This document shows positions 35,537 through 44,753 of a DNA stretch of 64,000 nucleotides, in pieces (positions within the stretch are counted from its first letter, which is position 1; each line of letters begins with the position of its first letter). The stretch spans positions 1,116,001-1,180,000 of the forward strand of contig OZ245840.1 of the NCBI GenBank assembly GCA_965228775.1, given 5' to 3'. A program made the translations under genes and the position numbers. Under the pieces are notes generated by a model that searched no databases, had not been told where the DNA came from, and saw only the letters and a program-made list of their open reading frames with translations. The DNA is from JANQMY01 sp965228775. GTDB taxonomy: Bacteria; Pseudomonadota; Alphaproteobacteria; JANQMY01.

Positions 35537-36472
35537 ATGACAATTCAATCCAACAATAATAATCCGATTACGGAGTGGTATGGCCACTCTGGACCGGTCG
35601 TTGATGTCATCAATGGCATTGAAGTCATCGATTGTGAAGCATGCGGATATCGCCACGTTATTCCTTTGCCGTCTGTCGAGGACCTGCAAGAAACCTACGC
35701 CAAAGAATACTATCGGGACGAAAAACCTACCTATCTTTCCCACGCCTCCGAAGATTACGAGTGGGCGTCACTGGCATATCAAGATCGGCTAGACATCTTT
35801 GAATCTCATCTGGAATCGAGCCAGCGCAAGTTGCTCGATATCGGATCGGGACCGGGATATTTCTTAAAATTCGCTTCCGACCGCAAGTGGGATGTCCAAG
35901 GCATCGAGCCCTCAGCTCAGGCGGCAGCGCATTCCCGAGATATGGGTCTTCGCATTACCGAGGGGTTTTTTGGCCCCGGTTCGGCTCAATCGCTTGGCGA
36001 AGTCGATGTCGTGCACATGAACAATATGCTGGAGCATGTACCCAACCCCAAAGAACTCATCAAAGAAGCGACAAATCTTCTCGCGCCTGAGGGGCTCATC
36101 TGCATTTCAGTACCGAATGACTACAACCCATTCCAGGAAATCTTGCGCGACCGCGCTGGTTTCACACCATGGTGGGTCGTCCCCTCACATCATTTGAACT
36201 ATTTCACTTTCAAGTCATTACGCAGCTTATTGAACTCATTCGGCTTCAAAGTAATCGCCGAAACCACGAGCTTTCCCATGGAGCTCTTCTTGCTTATGGG
36301 CGACGATTATGTGGGAGACGCAGAACTAGGCCGCGCCTGCCACAACAAACGCAAACAGTTCGACTTGCTGCTGGAACGTGCTGGCCAGGGCAATTTGCGC
36401 CGCGACGTTTATGAACTCTTCGCAAAGCTTGGCCTTGGCCGAGAAGCGATTGTCATTGGGAAGAGGGCATAG
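35537..36472 (+). CDS. SAM-dependent methyltransferase with N-terminal zinc-ribbon-like tail
   Basis: The 311-residue protein has a CEAC motif in VIDCEACGYRHVIPLP near residue 35, as in O-antigen and flagellin-locus methyltransferases. The class I fold follows, with motif I LLDIGSGPGYFLKFA (about 99-113) and LEHVPNPKELIKEA. The ATG at 35537 has GGCGGG in front; a GTG directly upstream would add one residue. It is the first gene of a close-packed plus-strand operon reaching 44639. The substrate is likely a sugar precursor but is not shown by the sequence. Confidence 0.8.
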   Translation: MTIQSNNNNPITEWYGHSGPVVDVINGIEVIDCEACGYRHVIPLPSVEDLQETYAKEYYRDEKPTYLSHASEDYEWASLAYQDRLDIFESHLESSQRKLLDIGSGPGYFLKFASDRKWDVQGIEPSAQAAAHSRDMGLRITEGFFGPGSAQSLGEVDVVHMNNMLEHVPNPKELIKEATNLLAPEGLICISVPNDYNPFQEILRDRAGFTPWWVVPSHHLNYFTFKSLRSLLNSFGFKVIAETTSFPMELFLLMGDDYVGDAELGRACHNKRKQFDLLLERAGQGNLRRDVYELFAKLGLGREAIVIGKRA

Positions 36473-36475
36473 ACG

Positions 36476-37603
36476 ATGTCACTTAATGTCTCCTCTTGGG
36501 GTCCAGCAAGAAGCACGGATGACCTTCTTGAATTCGACAAGTTCCTGCTGTTTGGTGCATCGGCCGGTGCTGTCGAAGTAGAAACCTTTCTGGCCGCCCG
36601 CAACAAACAGATCGTTGGCTACCTAGACAATGCGGAAGCCAAACATGGCTCTCAGTTCCGTGGGCGGACCGTATTTTCCCCGGCGGAGCTTCACTCCCTC
36701 CTCGACGAGGGCACCGCGATCATCATCTCCAGCGCGTATCAGGTAGAAATCGCGGAGCAGCTCATCAACGACATCAATATAGATGCAGCGCGCGTTTTTC
36801 CCTTCGTCTCAGAGATGTTCCACAAACATTTCGGTGCCGACGCGATCAGTGAGCATGTGGACGCCATCGAACGGCTGATGGACATTGTCGCGGACCAGGA
36901 GTCGCGCGAATACATCGAGAATCTCATAAAATTCCGATGGACCATGGACCCACGCAATCTGCGCCGCAATCCCTGCCTGTCCGGCTTCTACGACTATAAA
37001 CCCGCCAGCCTCCAAGCTTCGGGCGGGGTCGGGCCATTCGAAGGCGATCGCATCATTGATTGCGGTGCATTTAATGGGGATACCGCCCGCGCCTTCTTGG
37101 AGCGCTTAAACCAAGATTGCCAAATCATCGCAATTGAGCCCGTAACCGCGAATTACGATGCGCTTGCCAAGTGGATCGGCGACAAAAACCTAGAAGCCAA
37201 GATCACGCCTCTTAAGGTGGGTGTTGGCGCAACCCGGTCGACAATGACCATAGATATTGTCCCCGATCTTGAAGACCCCCGCGCCACGTTGGCTTTAGAC
37301 AAAAACAATACGCAGACGGAAGAAATTTCCATAGAAAGCATCGACGGGATCGTCAACGGGTCGGACAACAAGATCGACTACGTCAAGATCGACATAGAGG
37401 GTTTCGAGCCGGAAGCGCTGCAAGGCGCGGCCAATGTTATCAATCGGGACAGACCCGACTTGGCCATTGCCGGGTATCACAAAGCCGAACATTTGTGGGA
37501 ACTGCCGCAGCTCATCGCCAGCATCGAGCCCACATACAAGTTTTTCGTCGGTCACCACCCGGCGGCTCCCTATGAATGTGAATTTTTTTGCACCGCCCGA
37601 TAG
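36476..37603 (+). CDS. FkbM-family methyltransferase with N-terminal nucleotide-binding-like domain
   Basis: The N-terminal part (about 20-110) resembles a Rossmann domain of sugar-modifying proteins (FLLFGASAGAVEVETFL, VVGYLDN-type). The C-terminal part (about 190-375) is an FkbM methyltransferase: IIDCGAFNGDTARAFLE, IAIEPVTANYDAL, DYVKIDIEGFEPEALQGA. FkbM proteins methylate hydroxyls of secreted or surface sugars. It starts 4 bases after the preceding stop. Confidence 0.82.
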   Translation: MSLNVSSWGPARSTDDLLEFDKFLLFGASAGAVEVETFLAARNKQIVGYLDNAEAKHGSQFRGRTVFSPAELHSLLDEGTAIIISSAYQVEIAEQLINDINIDAARVFPFVSEMFHKHFGADAISEHVDAIERLMDIVADQESREYIENLIKFRWTMDPRNLRRNPCLSGFYDYKPASLQASGGVGPFEGDRIIDCGAFNGDTARAFLERLNQDCQIIAIEPVTANYDALAKWIGDKNLEAKITPLKVGVGATRSTMTIDIVPDLEDPRATLALDKNNTQTEEISIESIDGIVNGSDNKIDYVKIDIEGFEPEALQGAANVINRDRPDLAIAGYHKAEHLWELPQLIASIEPTYKFFVGHHPAAPYECEFFCTAR

Positions 37604-37623
37604 ATCAGGAAAATCAGTCCATC

Positions 37624-38811
37624 ATGCTTGAGAATTCATTCAACACACAGAGCGAAAAAGGCTTCTACTTCCCTGGCCGAATTCTGTCTGGTGCCGGATC
37701 GCGCAATAAAATTCCCGAACTGGTTCGAGGGAAAGGCCCTGTCATCGTCGTCACGGATTCATTGTTCGCGGCAGATCCTATCCTGGACGATCTTAATCCC
37801 GTCCGCCGCATTTCCGTGTCCGACGAGCCGAGCGAAGCAACCCTGCTTTCCTTGGTTGTCGAAGTCCCCAAAGACACTGCCTGGATCATCGCCATTGGCG
37901 GGGGCAGCACCATCGACACGGCCAAAGCCATCGCCGCCTATCTGCGTTTCGGCAAACTACGGATCCGGGATGAAGCTGCCGCAACCGGCGCTCCGCATCT
38001 AATCGCCGTACCGACGACGGCCGGCTCAGGGTCAGAGACAAGCCGCTTCTTCATCATGAACGACAAAGATAGCGGCGAAAAAGTCTCCATTCGGTCTTGG
38101 GCGAATGTACCGGAACTGGCGGTACTCGACCCCTATTTCCTGGCGAATTCGCCCGCCTCTGTTCTGGCTCTCGGCGCTTTCGATGCATTCGTCCATCTGT
38201 GGGAAACCTTCGTTTGCCGTAACGAAAGGTCACCCTTCACCGACGCCCAGTGTCTGAGCGGCCTGCCGCAAATCCTGCGCGCCACTCACAAGCTTCAAAC
38301 GAATAGTCTAACTCTAGAGGACATACTTGCTCTTCAGCAGGCTTCCAGCTTTGGCGGCATGGCCATTTCAAACGTCCGTACGGGCATGGTTCACACATTG
38401 GGAGAAGCGCTTTCGGCACAGATAGACATTGCGCACCCCGCGTCTTTGTTCGTCTTTTTCCCGCATGTTCTGCGGTCTTATGCGTCCGAAATCCAAGACC
38501 GGATCACCCAATTGGATATCGTCACTCAAGCGGTGATGCCGGAGTTTGGACCCATCACCGTTGAGACGATTTGCGGATTTTGGCACGACATTTTCGACAC
38601 GCTGGATCTGACCACAGACATTCAAACGCTTATTGCCAACAATTCCATTTCAAGCGCTGACCTTCTCAAAACCATCGCCCGCGATACGGTTTTGCCGAAG
38701 GAAAACCCGTTAGAACTCAAAGACAAGGACATCCAATGGATAACCGAACTGTCTCTGAAACGCTTCACGGCAAACCTTCAGAGCGACCTGGCCGCCGCGA
38801 TACAAATATAG
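37624..38811 (+). CDS. Iron-containing alcohol dehydrogenase family protein
   Basis: The 395-residue enzyme has the NAD(P)-binding WIIAIGGGSTIDTAKAIA and the metal-site pattern of group III dehydrogenases: FDAFVHLWET, then GMVHTLGEALSAQIDIAHP with three histidines and an aspartate. The ATG at 37624 is used. Its last 76 bases overlap the transketolase N-terminal gene. Members next to sugar operons reduce keto or aldehyde intermediates; the true substrate is unknown. Confidence 0.85.
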   Translation: MLENSFNTQSEKGFYFPGRILSGAGSRNKIPELVRGKGPVIVVTDSLFAADPILDDLNPVRRISVSDEPSEATLLSLVVEVPKDTAWIIAIGGGSTIDTAKAIAAYLRFGKLRIRDEAAATGAPHLIAVPTTAGSGSETSRFFIMNDKDSGEKVSIRSWANVPELAVLDPYFLANSPASVLALGAFDAFVHLWETFVCRNERSPFTDAQCLSGLPQILRATHKLQTNSLTLEDILALQQASSFGGMAISNVRTGMVHTLGEALSAQIDIAHPASLFVFFPHVLRSYASEIQDRITQLDIVTQAVMPEFGPITVETICGFWHDIFDTLDLTTDIQTLIANNSISSADLLKTIARDTVLPKENPLELKDKDIQWITELSLKRFTANLQSDLAAAIQI

Positions 38812-39650
38812 CGGAACTCGCATCGCGCATCCGTCAACTGACGGTCACATCGATTTTCCACGCGGGGTCGGGCCATCCTGGGGGCTCACTGTCCGCCGTA
38901 GACCTGCTGGCAACTCTTTATGGCTGGGAGCTTAATCTGGAAAAAACGACCATGGACAGCGAAGACCGCGACCGATTTGTTTTGTCTAAAGGTCATGCCT
39001 GTCCGGCGCTCTATGCCACCTGGGCTGCATGTGGATACATCTCTGCACAAAGCATCACGACCCTGAGGAAACTGGGCAGCCCGCTTCAAGGACACCCCCA
39101 TGTCATCGACATACCGTTGGCTGAAACCAGTACCGGCTCTCTCGGACAGGGCTTCTCAGCCGCCATCGGCATGGCATTAGGCGCGCGCCATCAAGACAGC
39201 ACCGCCCGCATCTACACAATGCTGGGGGATGGTGAGTTGCAAGAAGGTCAAATCTGGGAAGGGGCCATGTCCGCAAGTCACCACGGGCTCGACAATCTTT
39301 GCGCCATCATCGACTACAACAAATTGCAAAGCGATGACCGAAACGAAAACATCATGTCCTTGGAGCCGCTTGCGGTGAAATGGCGGGCGTTCGGATGGAA
39401 TGCGATCGAAATCGATGGTCATAATCTAGACGAAATTAAGAGCGCCCTCGAAAACGCCCGCGCGACCTCCGGAATCCCGACGGTCATTATCGCTCACACG
39501 ATCAAGGGCAAAGGCGTTTCCTACATGGAAGACAGCGCACCTTGGCATGGCAGCGTGAAATTGTCCGAAGACGACGTTTCCCGTGCTCTTCAAGATTTAT
39601 CTCTCGACAACGCAACAGCTCAGGATTGGATCCATGGCATCGTCAACTAA
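38736..39650 (+). CDS. Transketolase, N-terminal (TPP-pyrophosphate-binding) subunit
   Basis: Split transketolase subunit of 304 residues. The N-terminal core has HAGSGHPGGSLSAVDLLA, LSKGHACPALY, and the TPP/Mg motif GDGELQEGQIWEGAMSA with the later DYNKLQSD. It starts inside the dehydrogenase gene (AAGGA lies 8 bases before its ATG), so the two are strongly coupled. It pairs with the next gene to form one enzyme that moves two-carbon ketol units. Confidence 0.88.
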   Translation: MDNRTVSETLHGKPSERPGRRDTNIAELASRIRQLTVTSIFHAGSGHPGGSLSAVDLLATLYGWELNLEKTTMDSEDRDRFVLSKGHACPALYATWAACGYISAQSITTLRKLGSPLQGHPHVIDIPLAETSTGSLGQGFSAAIGMALGARHQDSTARIYTMLGDGELQEGQIWEGAMSASHHGLDNLCAIIDYNKLQSDDRNENIMSLEPLAVKWRAFGWNAIEIDGHNLDEIKSALENARATSGIPTVIIAHTIKGKGVSYMEDSAPWHGSVKLSEDDVSRALQDLSLDNATAQDWIHGIVN

Positions 39651-40626
39651 TGCGTTGAAAGCTGAATCAACCCCTCAGCTCATCGGAACGTCCGGGGATT
39701 CCCTTCGGGAATCTTTCGGAAAAGCCCTGTCGTCACTGGCCGATCAGTATCCGGAAGTCGTCGTCTTAGACGCGGATATTGCCGGCGGCACCGGTGTCCA
39801 CCATTTTCGAAAGAGCCACCCGCAACGCTTTTTTCAGTTTGGCATCGCAGAGCAAAACATGATGTCCGTTGCTGGCGGTATGGCCGCCACGGGTCTGACG
39901 CCATTTGTCACCACATTCGCTGTGTTTTGCCTGCGCGCCATCGAGCAAGCACGTCTGTCGATCGCCTACACCAATCGCAATGTCAAAATCGTTGCAAGCC
40001 ATCCTGGCCTTGATGTGGGGCCGGATGGGGGATCAGCGCAAGCGTTGGAAGACATCGCGGCATTCCGGGCCATTCCCGGCATGACGGTGATTTCACCGGC
40101 CGATCCGCTGGAAATGCAGTTAGCGACCGAAGCAATCATCAAACACGACGGCCCGGTCTACATGCGCACCGGCCGTAGCCCGGCGGAACGTATCCTGCCA
40201 GACAACCACACATTTGAAATTGGCCGCGCCTCGATCCTGCGCGACGGACGAGACGTGACGATCGTCGCCTGTGGCGTTCAGGTCGCACGCGCCTGTGAAG
40301 CCTCGGACATGCTGAAGCATGAAGGCATATCGGCACGTGTGCTGAATATGGCGACGATTAAGCCCATTGATACAGCAGCTCTTCAAAAATCCGCCCTGGA
40401 AACGGGGTGTTTCGTCACTTGTGAAGACCACAATATTTTTGGCGGGCTTGGATCGGCGGTTTCGGAAACTCTCGCTCAATCCGTCCCCTGCCCCATTGAA
40501 TTCATCGGTGTTCAGGACAGTTTCGGTGAGTCCGGAGAGCCGGACGAACTGGCAGAGCACTATGGGCTGACGGCCCCGTTTATTGCAGGCGCCGCACGGC
40601 GCGCCATCGCCCGCAAAAATCAATAG
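39634..40626 (+). CDS. Transketolase, C-terminal (pyrimidine-binding) subunit
   Basis: The 330-residue partner with QFGIAEQNMMSVAGGMAATG, where the glutamate activates TPP, and the C-terminal transketolase domain from about residue 200. ATG at 39634 (MASSTNALK) overlaps the preceding stop by 17 bases. Such pairs outside central metabolism occur in loci for branched or unusual sugars. The reaction here is not known. Confidence 0.88.
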   Translation: MASSTNALKAESTPQLIGTSGDSLRESFGKALSSLADQYPEVVVLDADIAGGTGVHHFRKSHPQRFFQFGIAEQNMMSVAGGMAATGLTPFVTTFAVFCLRAIEQARLSIAYTNRNVKIVASHPGLDVGPDGGSAQALEDIAAFRAIPGMTVISPADPLEMQLATEAIIKHDGPVYMRTGRSPAERILPDNHTFEIGRASILRDGRDVTIVACGVQVARACEASDMLKHEGISARVLNMATIKPIDTAALQKSALETGCFVTCEDHNIFGGLGSAVSETLAQSVPCPIEFIGVQDSFGESGEPDELAEHYGLTAPFIAGAARRAIARKNQ

Positions 40627-40639
40627 ATCGGGAAGCAAC

Positions 40640-41395
40640 ATGACAACGCAAGCACTTGCCAATCGCAAAGTCCTGGTGACCGGCGGCAGCCGTGGCATCG
40701 GCAAAGCCATCGCCATGCGCATGGCAGAAGCAGGCGCTGACGTGGTCATTACCTACAACACAAAAGAAGACATCGCGTCGATTGTAGCGGAAGACATAAC
40801 GGCGTTGGGCCGCATGTCCGCAGCGCTCAGAATGAACATTCCTGATCGAACGTCCATCCGCGAGGCCATAGTAAGCGCCAACAAGATTTTAGATGGGATG
40901 GACGTACTGGTGAACAATGCGGGCATCAATAAACCGACGGACTTCGACGATATTGGGGACGACGATTGGGACTCAATCCTTGGCGTCAATCTCAAAGGGC
41001 CGTTCGTTTGCACGCAAGAAGCCTTGCCCTATCTCAAGCAGTCAGGCAACGCCAGCATCATCAATATCGGATCTGTCAGCGGACAATATGGTGGTCCGCG
41101 CACAGCGCATTATGCCGCCAGCAAAGCCGGCCTGATCTCCTTGTCTCAAGTCATCGCCCGTTTCGGCGCCGGTGATGGCATCCGCTGCAATACGATCGCC
41201 GCCGGCCTTATCGATTCCGAAATGGCGGCCGCAGGTCTTCAATCAGGCGCCGTGGCGCAAGCGGCTGAAAACATCGTATTGAAGCGCATGGGGGCACCGG
41301 ACGAAGTTGCCGACGCAGCGGTGTTTCTCGCCAGCGAGCAGTCTAGTTACATCACCGCTCAAACGATCAATGTAAATGGAGGGCTTTACTTCTAA
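40640..41395 (+). CDS. Short-chain dehydrogenase/reductase
   Basis: Classical SDR of 251 residues: cofactor motif VTGGSRGIGKAIA, NNAGIN, active-site Ser near residue 139 (IGSVSG) and YAASK near 153. The C-terminal end (ITAQTINVNGGLYF) is like FabG-type reductases. It is placed between the transketolase pair and the ATP-grasp gene, whose start overlaps its stop (TAATG). A keto-reductase acting on a sugar intermediate is likely. Confidence 0.85.
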   Translation: MTTQALANRKVLVTGGSRGIGKAIAMRMAEAGADVVITYNTKEDIASIVAEDITALGRMSAALRMNIPDRTSIREAIVSANKILDGMDVLVNNAGINKPTDFDDIGDDDWDSILGVNLKGPFVCTQEALPYLKQSGNASIINIGSVSGQYGGPRTAHYAASKAGLISLSQVIARFGAGDGIRCNTIAAGLIDSEMAAAGLQSGAVAQAAENIVLKRMGAPDEVADAAVFLASEQSSYITAQTINVNGGLYF

Positions 41396-42669
41396 TGCCC
41401 AACAAAACTCTCATGATCGTCTCCGGCGGTATCGAGGCGCTTCACGGTATCGAACTGGCAAAGTCTCGGGGCCTACACGTGGTCGTGTCGGATATCAATC
41501 CAGAGGCGCCAGGTATCAAGGCGGCCGATGACGCCATCATCGCGTCGACATATGACGTGGAACGCACTTTGGAAGCCGCGGTCCACTATAACAACAATGT
41601 CCGTAAGATTGACGGGGTCATGTGTCTGGGGGCGGATGTTCCGCGAACGGTCGCGGCCGTGGCCACTGCGCTGGACCTGCCCGGCATCTCTGAGCAGTCC
41701 GCCCATCTTGCCGCCGATAAGCTGGCCATGAAGAATCAGTTCTCGAAAGACGGCGTGCCTGCCCCATGGTTCCAGCCTGTCTGCGACATAGAAGATCTGC
41801 GCAAAGTGGTCTGCCAACAAAAAGGCCCACTGGTCATCAAACCGGCGGACAGCCGCGGCAGCCGTGGTGTTCAACGCATAGACTGTTCGTCAGATCTAAA
41901 TGCTGCATTTCAGAAGGCTTTCGATGAATCTCCCACGCACCGCGTGATGGTGGAGGAGTATTTGGACGGTCCTCAAATTTCAACGGAATCCATTATTCTG
42001 GACGGTAAGGCCCACACACCGGGCTTCTCGGATCGAAACTACGAATATCTTGACCGTTACGCCCCATTCTTCATCGAGAATGGCGGCGATCTGCCAAGTC
42101 ATTTGCCGGCTCACCATCAGGCCGCGATCTGCGATGTGGTGGAACGTGCCGCCGCAAGCCTCGGCATTGTCAACGGCAACGTCAAAGGCGATATCGTTCT
42201 GCATAAGGATCAGCCCTATGTGATCGAACTCGCGGCACGCCTAAGTGGCGGATATTTCTGCACGTTGGAAATCCCGCTCAACACCGGCGTCGACTTTGTT
42301 GGGAATGTCATAAAAATGGCTCTTGGCGAAACTGTCGATGCCAAGGACCTTGCCCCCAAATATTTGAAGCCGATAGCGCAGCGATACAAATTCGTAGCGC
42401 CTGGTGAAATTGTGGACATCGGCAATGAAGACCAGGTGCGGCGGATGCCCGGCGTCGAGGCACTCATGGTTTCCGGCGAGGTCGGCGACATTATCCCCGC
42501 CACGGAAAACACAACCAGCCGAGTTGCAATGGTCATTGCGTCTGGCGAAACATCCACAGAAGCGGCCCGGCGCGCGCAAAGCGCGATAGACACGTTGAAA
42601 TTCGATGTCATCCCGCTCGCGAAAACGAAAAACTCCCAGGAAACCGTTCCCTTTCAGGCGTCTGCGTAA
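41395..42669 (+). CDS. ATP-grasp ligase of unknown specificity
   Basis: A 424-residue ATP-grasp protein. The N-terminal Rossmann-like part (about 1-110; MIVSGGIEALHGIELAKSRG) is followed by the grasp core with LVIKPADSRGSRGVQRI, VEEYLDGPQISTESI, and the metal-binding VIELAARLSGGYF. Such enzymes join a carboxylate to an amine, so it could add an amino acid or make an amide on a sugar or on a nonulosonate. Nothing in the sequence fixes the substrate. Confidence 0.8.
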   Translation: MPNKTLMIVSGGIEALHGIELAKSRGLHVVVSDINPEAPGIKAADDAIIASTYDVERTLEAAVHYNNNVRKIDGVMCLGADVPRTVAAVATALDLPGISEQSAHLAADKLAMKNQFSKDGVPAPWFQPVCDIEDLRKVVCQQKGPLVIKPADSRGSRGVQRIDCSSDLNAAFQKAFDESPTHRVMVEEYLDGPQISTESIILDGKAHTPGFSDRNYEYLDRYAPFFIENGGDLPSHLPAHHQAAICDVVERAAASLGIVNGNVKGDIVLHKDQPYVIELAARLSGGYFCTLEIPLNTGVDFVGNVIKMALGETVDAKDLAPKYLKPIAQRYKFVAPGEIVDIGNEDQVRRMPGVEALMVSGEVGDIIPATENTTSRVAMVIASGETSTEAARRAQSAIDTLKFDVIPLAKTKNSQETVPFQASA

Positions 42670-42674
42670 ACAGT

Positions 42675-44639
42675 ATGAGTAAGCTATTTTCCTATTTTGT
42701 GTTCCATCTGAACATAAGCTTCTCCTCGATCGACGAGGAGAAACGGCCGCAGCTTGTCCAGAAATGTTATTGGCCCTTGCTGAAGTTGGTGCGCGAGACA
42801 GGATTGCCAATCGGTCTTGAGGCCACCGGTTATACGCTGGAAGAAATTGAACGCATCGATCCCAATTGGATCCAAGAGATGCGCGCCTTGATCGATAATG
42901 GACGGATTGAGCTGATCGGCTCCGGCTATAGCCAACTTATCGGACCGCTTGTTCCCGCCGATATTTCGCTCGCCAATCTTCGCTTCGGAAACGAGGTCTA
43001 CGAGCGTCTCCTCGGCCAGCGCCCGACCACAGCCTTGGTGAATGAACAGGCCTATTCCTGTGGGATCGTACCCATCTATTTAGAGAGCGGCTACAACGCC
43101 ATCGTCATGGACTATGACAATGTGGCGTCCTTTCACGGCGAGTGGCCTAAATCGCACCGATACGCTCCACAAGAGGCTATGGGCGTCGACGGATCAACCA
43201 TTGAGCTTCTTTGGACCAACACGATCGCGTTCCAGAAACTGCAGCGTCTTGCTCACGGAGACATTCCGATTTCGGATTACCTGTCTTACGTCCAGAGTCA
43301 AATTGGCGATCAAGATAGGTGCCTTGCACTTTACGGCAACGATGTGGAGATCTTCGATTTCCGCCCCGGCAGACTGGCAACGGAGGCATCACTTGGCGCG
43401 CAGAGCGAATGGGATCGCATTCGAGACGCCATTAAGGAACTGCAAGCCAATTCCAAGATTGAATTTGAACTTCCAAGAGACATTCTTAAACGGTCGTTTC
43501 CGGACACGGCACCAGAACCTCTTCGTCTGGAAACGCCGGAATACCCGGTTCCCGTCAAGAAACAGCAAAAATACAACATCACCAGGTGGGCAGTCACAGG
43601 ACGGGATGATTCCAAAATCAATTCGGCCTGTTGGCGTATCTACAAAAAACTGAAAACAGACCCAGGTGCGACACCGGAAGATTGGCGCGAGCTTTGTTAC
43701 CTATGGAGCAGCGACTTTCGAACCCATATCACGCCGAAGCGATGGAGCGATTTTCAGAACCGCCTGTCTGCCCAAGCCAGTAAGACCGCTGTACCTTCCG
43801 TCGAAACCGGCGACAAAAACGCGACGGCCACATTCATTCCGATCATTTCGGAAGATGAAACCAGCATTCATGTGACCACAGCCAGTATCCGGGTCGAGTT
43901 TAACAAGCGGCGTGGCCTGGCCATCGAAAATCTATGGTTTGGCGGCGAGGAAACACACAACCGCCCGCCCGTCTGCCGGACTCTGCCCCACGGGTACTTC
44001 GATGACATTCGTCTGGGGGCGGACTGGTATAGCGGACTATCCGTTTTTGAGATTCCGGGCGAAGCAAAAGTGACCGATCTTGAACGGGTCGAGCCGGAAA
44101 TCGATGTGGACGCGAAAAGCGGCGATGTGCGCTTGACGGCGCGGATTGAAACGCGCCTTGGCCCCATCCACAAACGCATCACTGTTTCCAACTCTCACCG
44201 CAGTATTAGATTCGACACGTCTTTTGGCTGGCAGATCGACCGACCGGCCTGTCTCCGAATTGGCGGCATAACGTTGAACCCCGAAGCCTTCAACGAAGAT
44301 GAGCTGACCTACCGCACACACAATGGTGGGCTTACCTATGAAGAGTTTGCGTTAAAAGGCAAGACCGTCGATCACGGCGCCCCCATCTCACTACAAGTGT
44401 CGGCCAACTGCGCGGTCGGCATGACCGAAGAATGGATCGACATTGGAGATCAGGACCAGCGGGTGCGGATTTCCGCAGATCACAGCAAAGCAACGGTTGC
44501 GGGATTGGTCACCCACAAACCAGCTGGTGACAAGGTATTTAGCCGCTTGTCGTTGACGGCTTTGGAATTCGATGAAACGCGAAAGCCAAGTCAGCACACG
44601 ATGTTTGGACCGGAGTTATCTTTCACTCTGTCAGGCTAG
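42675..44639 (+). CDS. Glycoside hydrolase 57-like protein
   Basis: The N-terminal 300 residues follow GH57 (a seven-stranded barrel family): VFHLNISFSS start, IELIGSGYSQLIGPLVP, and ALVNEQAYSCGIVPIYLESGY with Glu124 in the position of the nucleophile. The first histidine motif of GH57 (usually HQP) reads HLN here, so activity is uncertain. The C-terminal 250 residues are beta-rich. It is the last gene of the plus-strand operon and may transfer or trim a sugar rather than degrade starch. Confidence 0.65.
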   Translation: MSKLFSYFVFHLNISFSSIDEEKRPQLVQKCYWPLLKLVRETGLPIGLEATGYTLEEIERIDPNWIQEMRALIDNGRIELIGSGYSQLIGPLVPADISLANLRFGNEVYERLLGQRPTTALVNEQAYSCGIVPIYLESGYNAIVMDYDNVASFHGEWPKSHRYAPQEAMGVDGSTIELLWTNTIAFQKLQRLAHGDIPISDYLSYVQSQIGDQDRCLALYGNDVEIFDFRPGRLATEASLGAQSEWDRIRDAIKELQANSKIEFELPRDILKRSFPDTAPEPLRLETPEYPVPVKKQQKYNITRWAVTGRDDSKINSACWRIYKKLKTDPGATPEDWRELCYLWSSDFRTHITPKRWSDFQNRLSAQASKTAVPSVETGDKNATATFIPIISEDETSIHVTTASIRVEFNKRRGLAIENLWFGGEETHNRPPVCRTLPHGYFDDIRLGADWYSGLSVFEIPGEAKVTDLERVEPEIDVDAKSGDVRLTARIETRLGPIHKRITVSNSHRSIRFDTSFGWQIDRPACLRIGGITLNPEAFNEDELTYRTHNGGLTYEEFALKGKTVDHGAPISLQVSANCAVGMTEEWIDIGDQDQRVRISADHSKATVAGLVTHKPAGDKVFSRLSLTALEFDETRKPSQHTMFGPELSFTLSG

Positions 44640-44654
44640 TTTACAGAGTGTTAA
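44640..44654. promoter_or_regulatory. Possible CtrA box upstream of pseB
   Basis: TTTA-CAGAGTG-TTAAC, one base from TTAA-N7-TTAA, in the 114-base spacer between the GH57-like gene and pseB. The site overlaps the first gene's end. Confidence 0.3.
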
Positions 44655-44753
44655 CGGGGCGCGCTCGAGCGGAAGAAGAACGTCTCGTTTGATTTTTGTT
44701 AAGCATATTCGACCAATGTGACCGTGTGGGAAACAAGCGGCCGAACTGAGGCG

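Noticed and set aside
38736..40626. Transketolase halves considered a broken single gene
   Set aside because: Each half has its own start and complete domains, with overlap typical of coupled genes; split transketolases are a known family.
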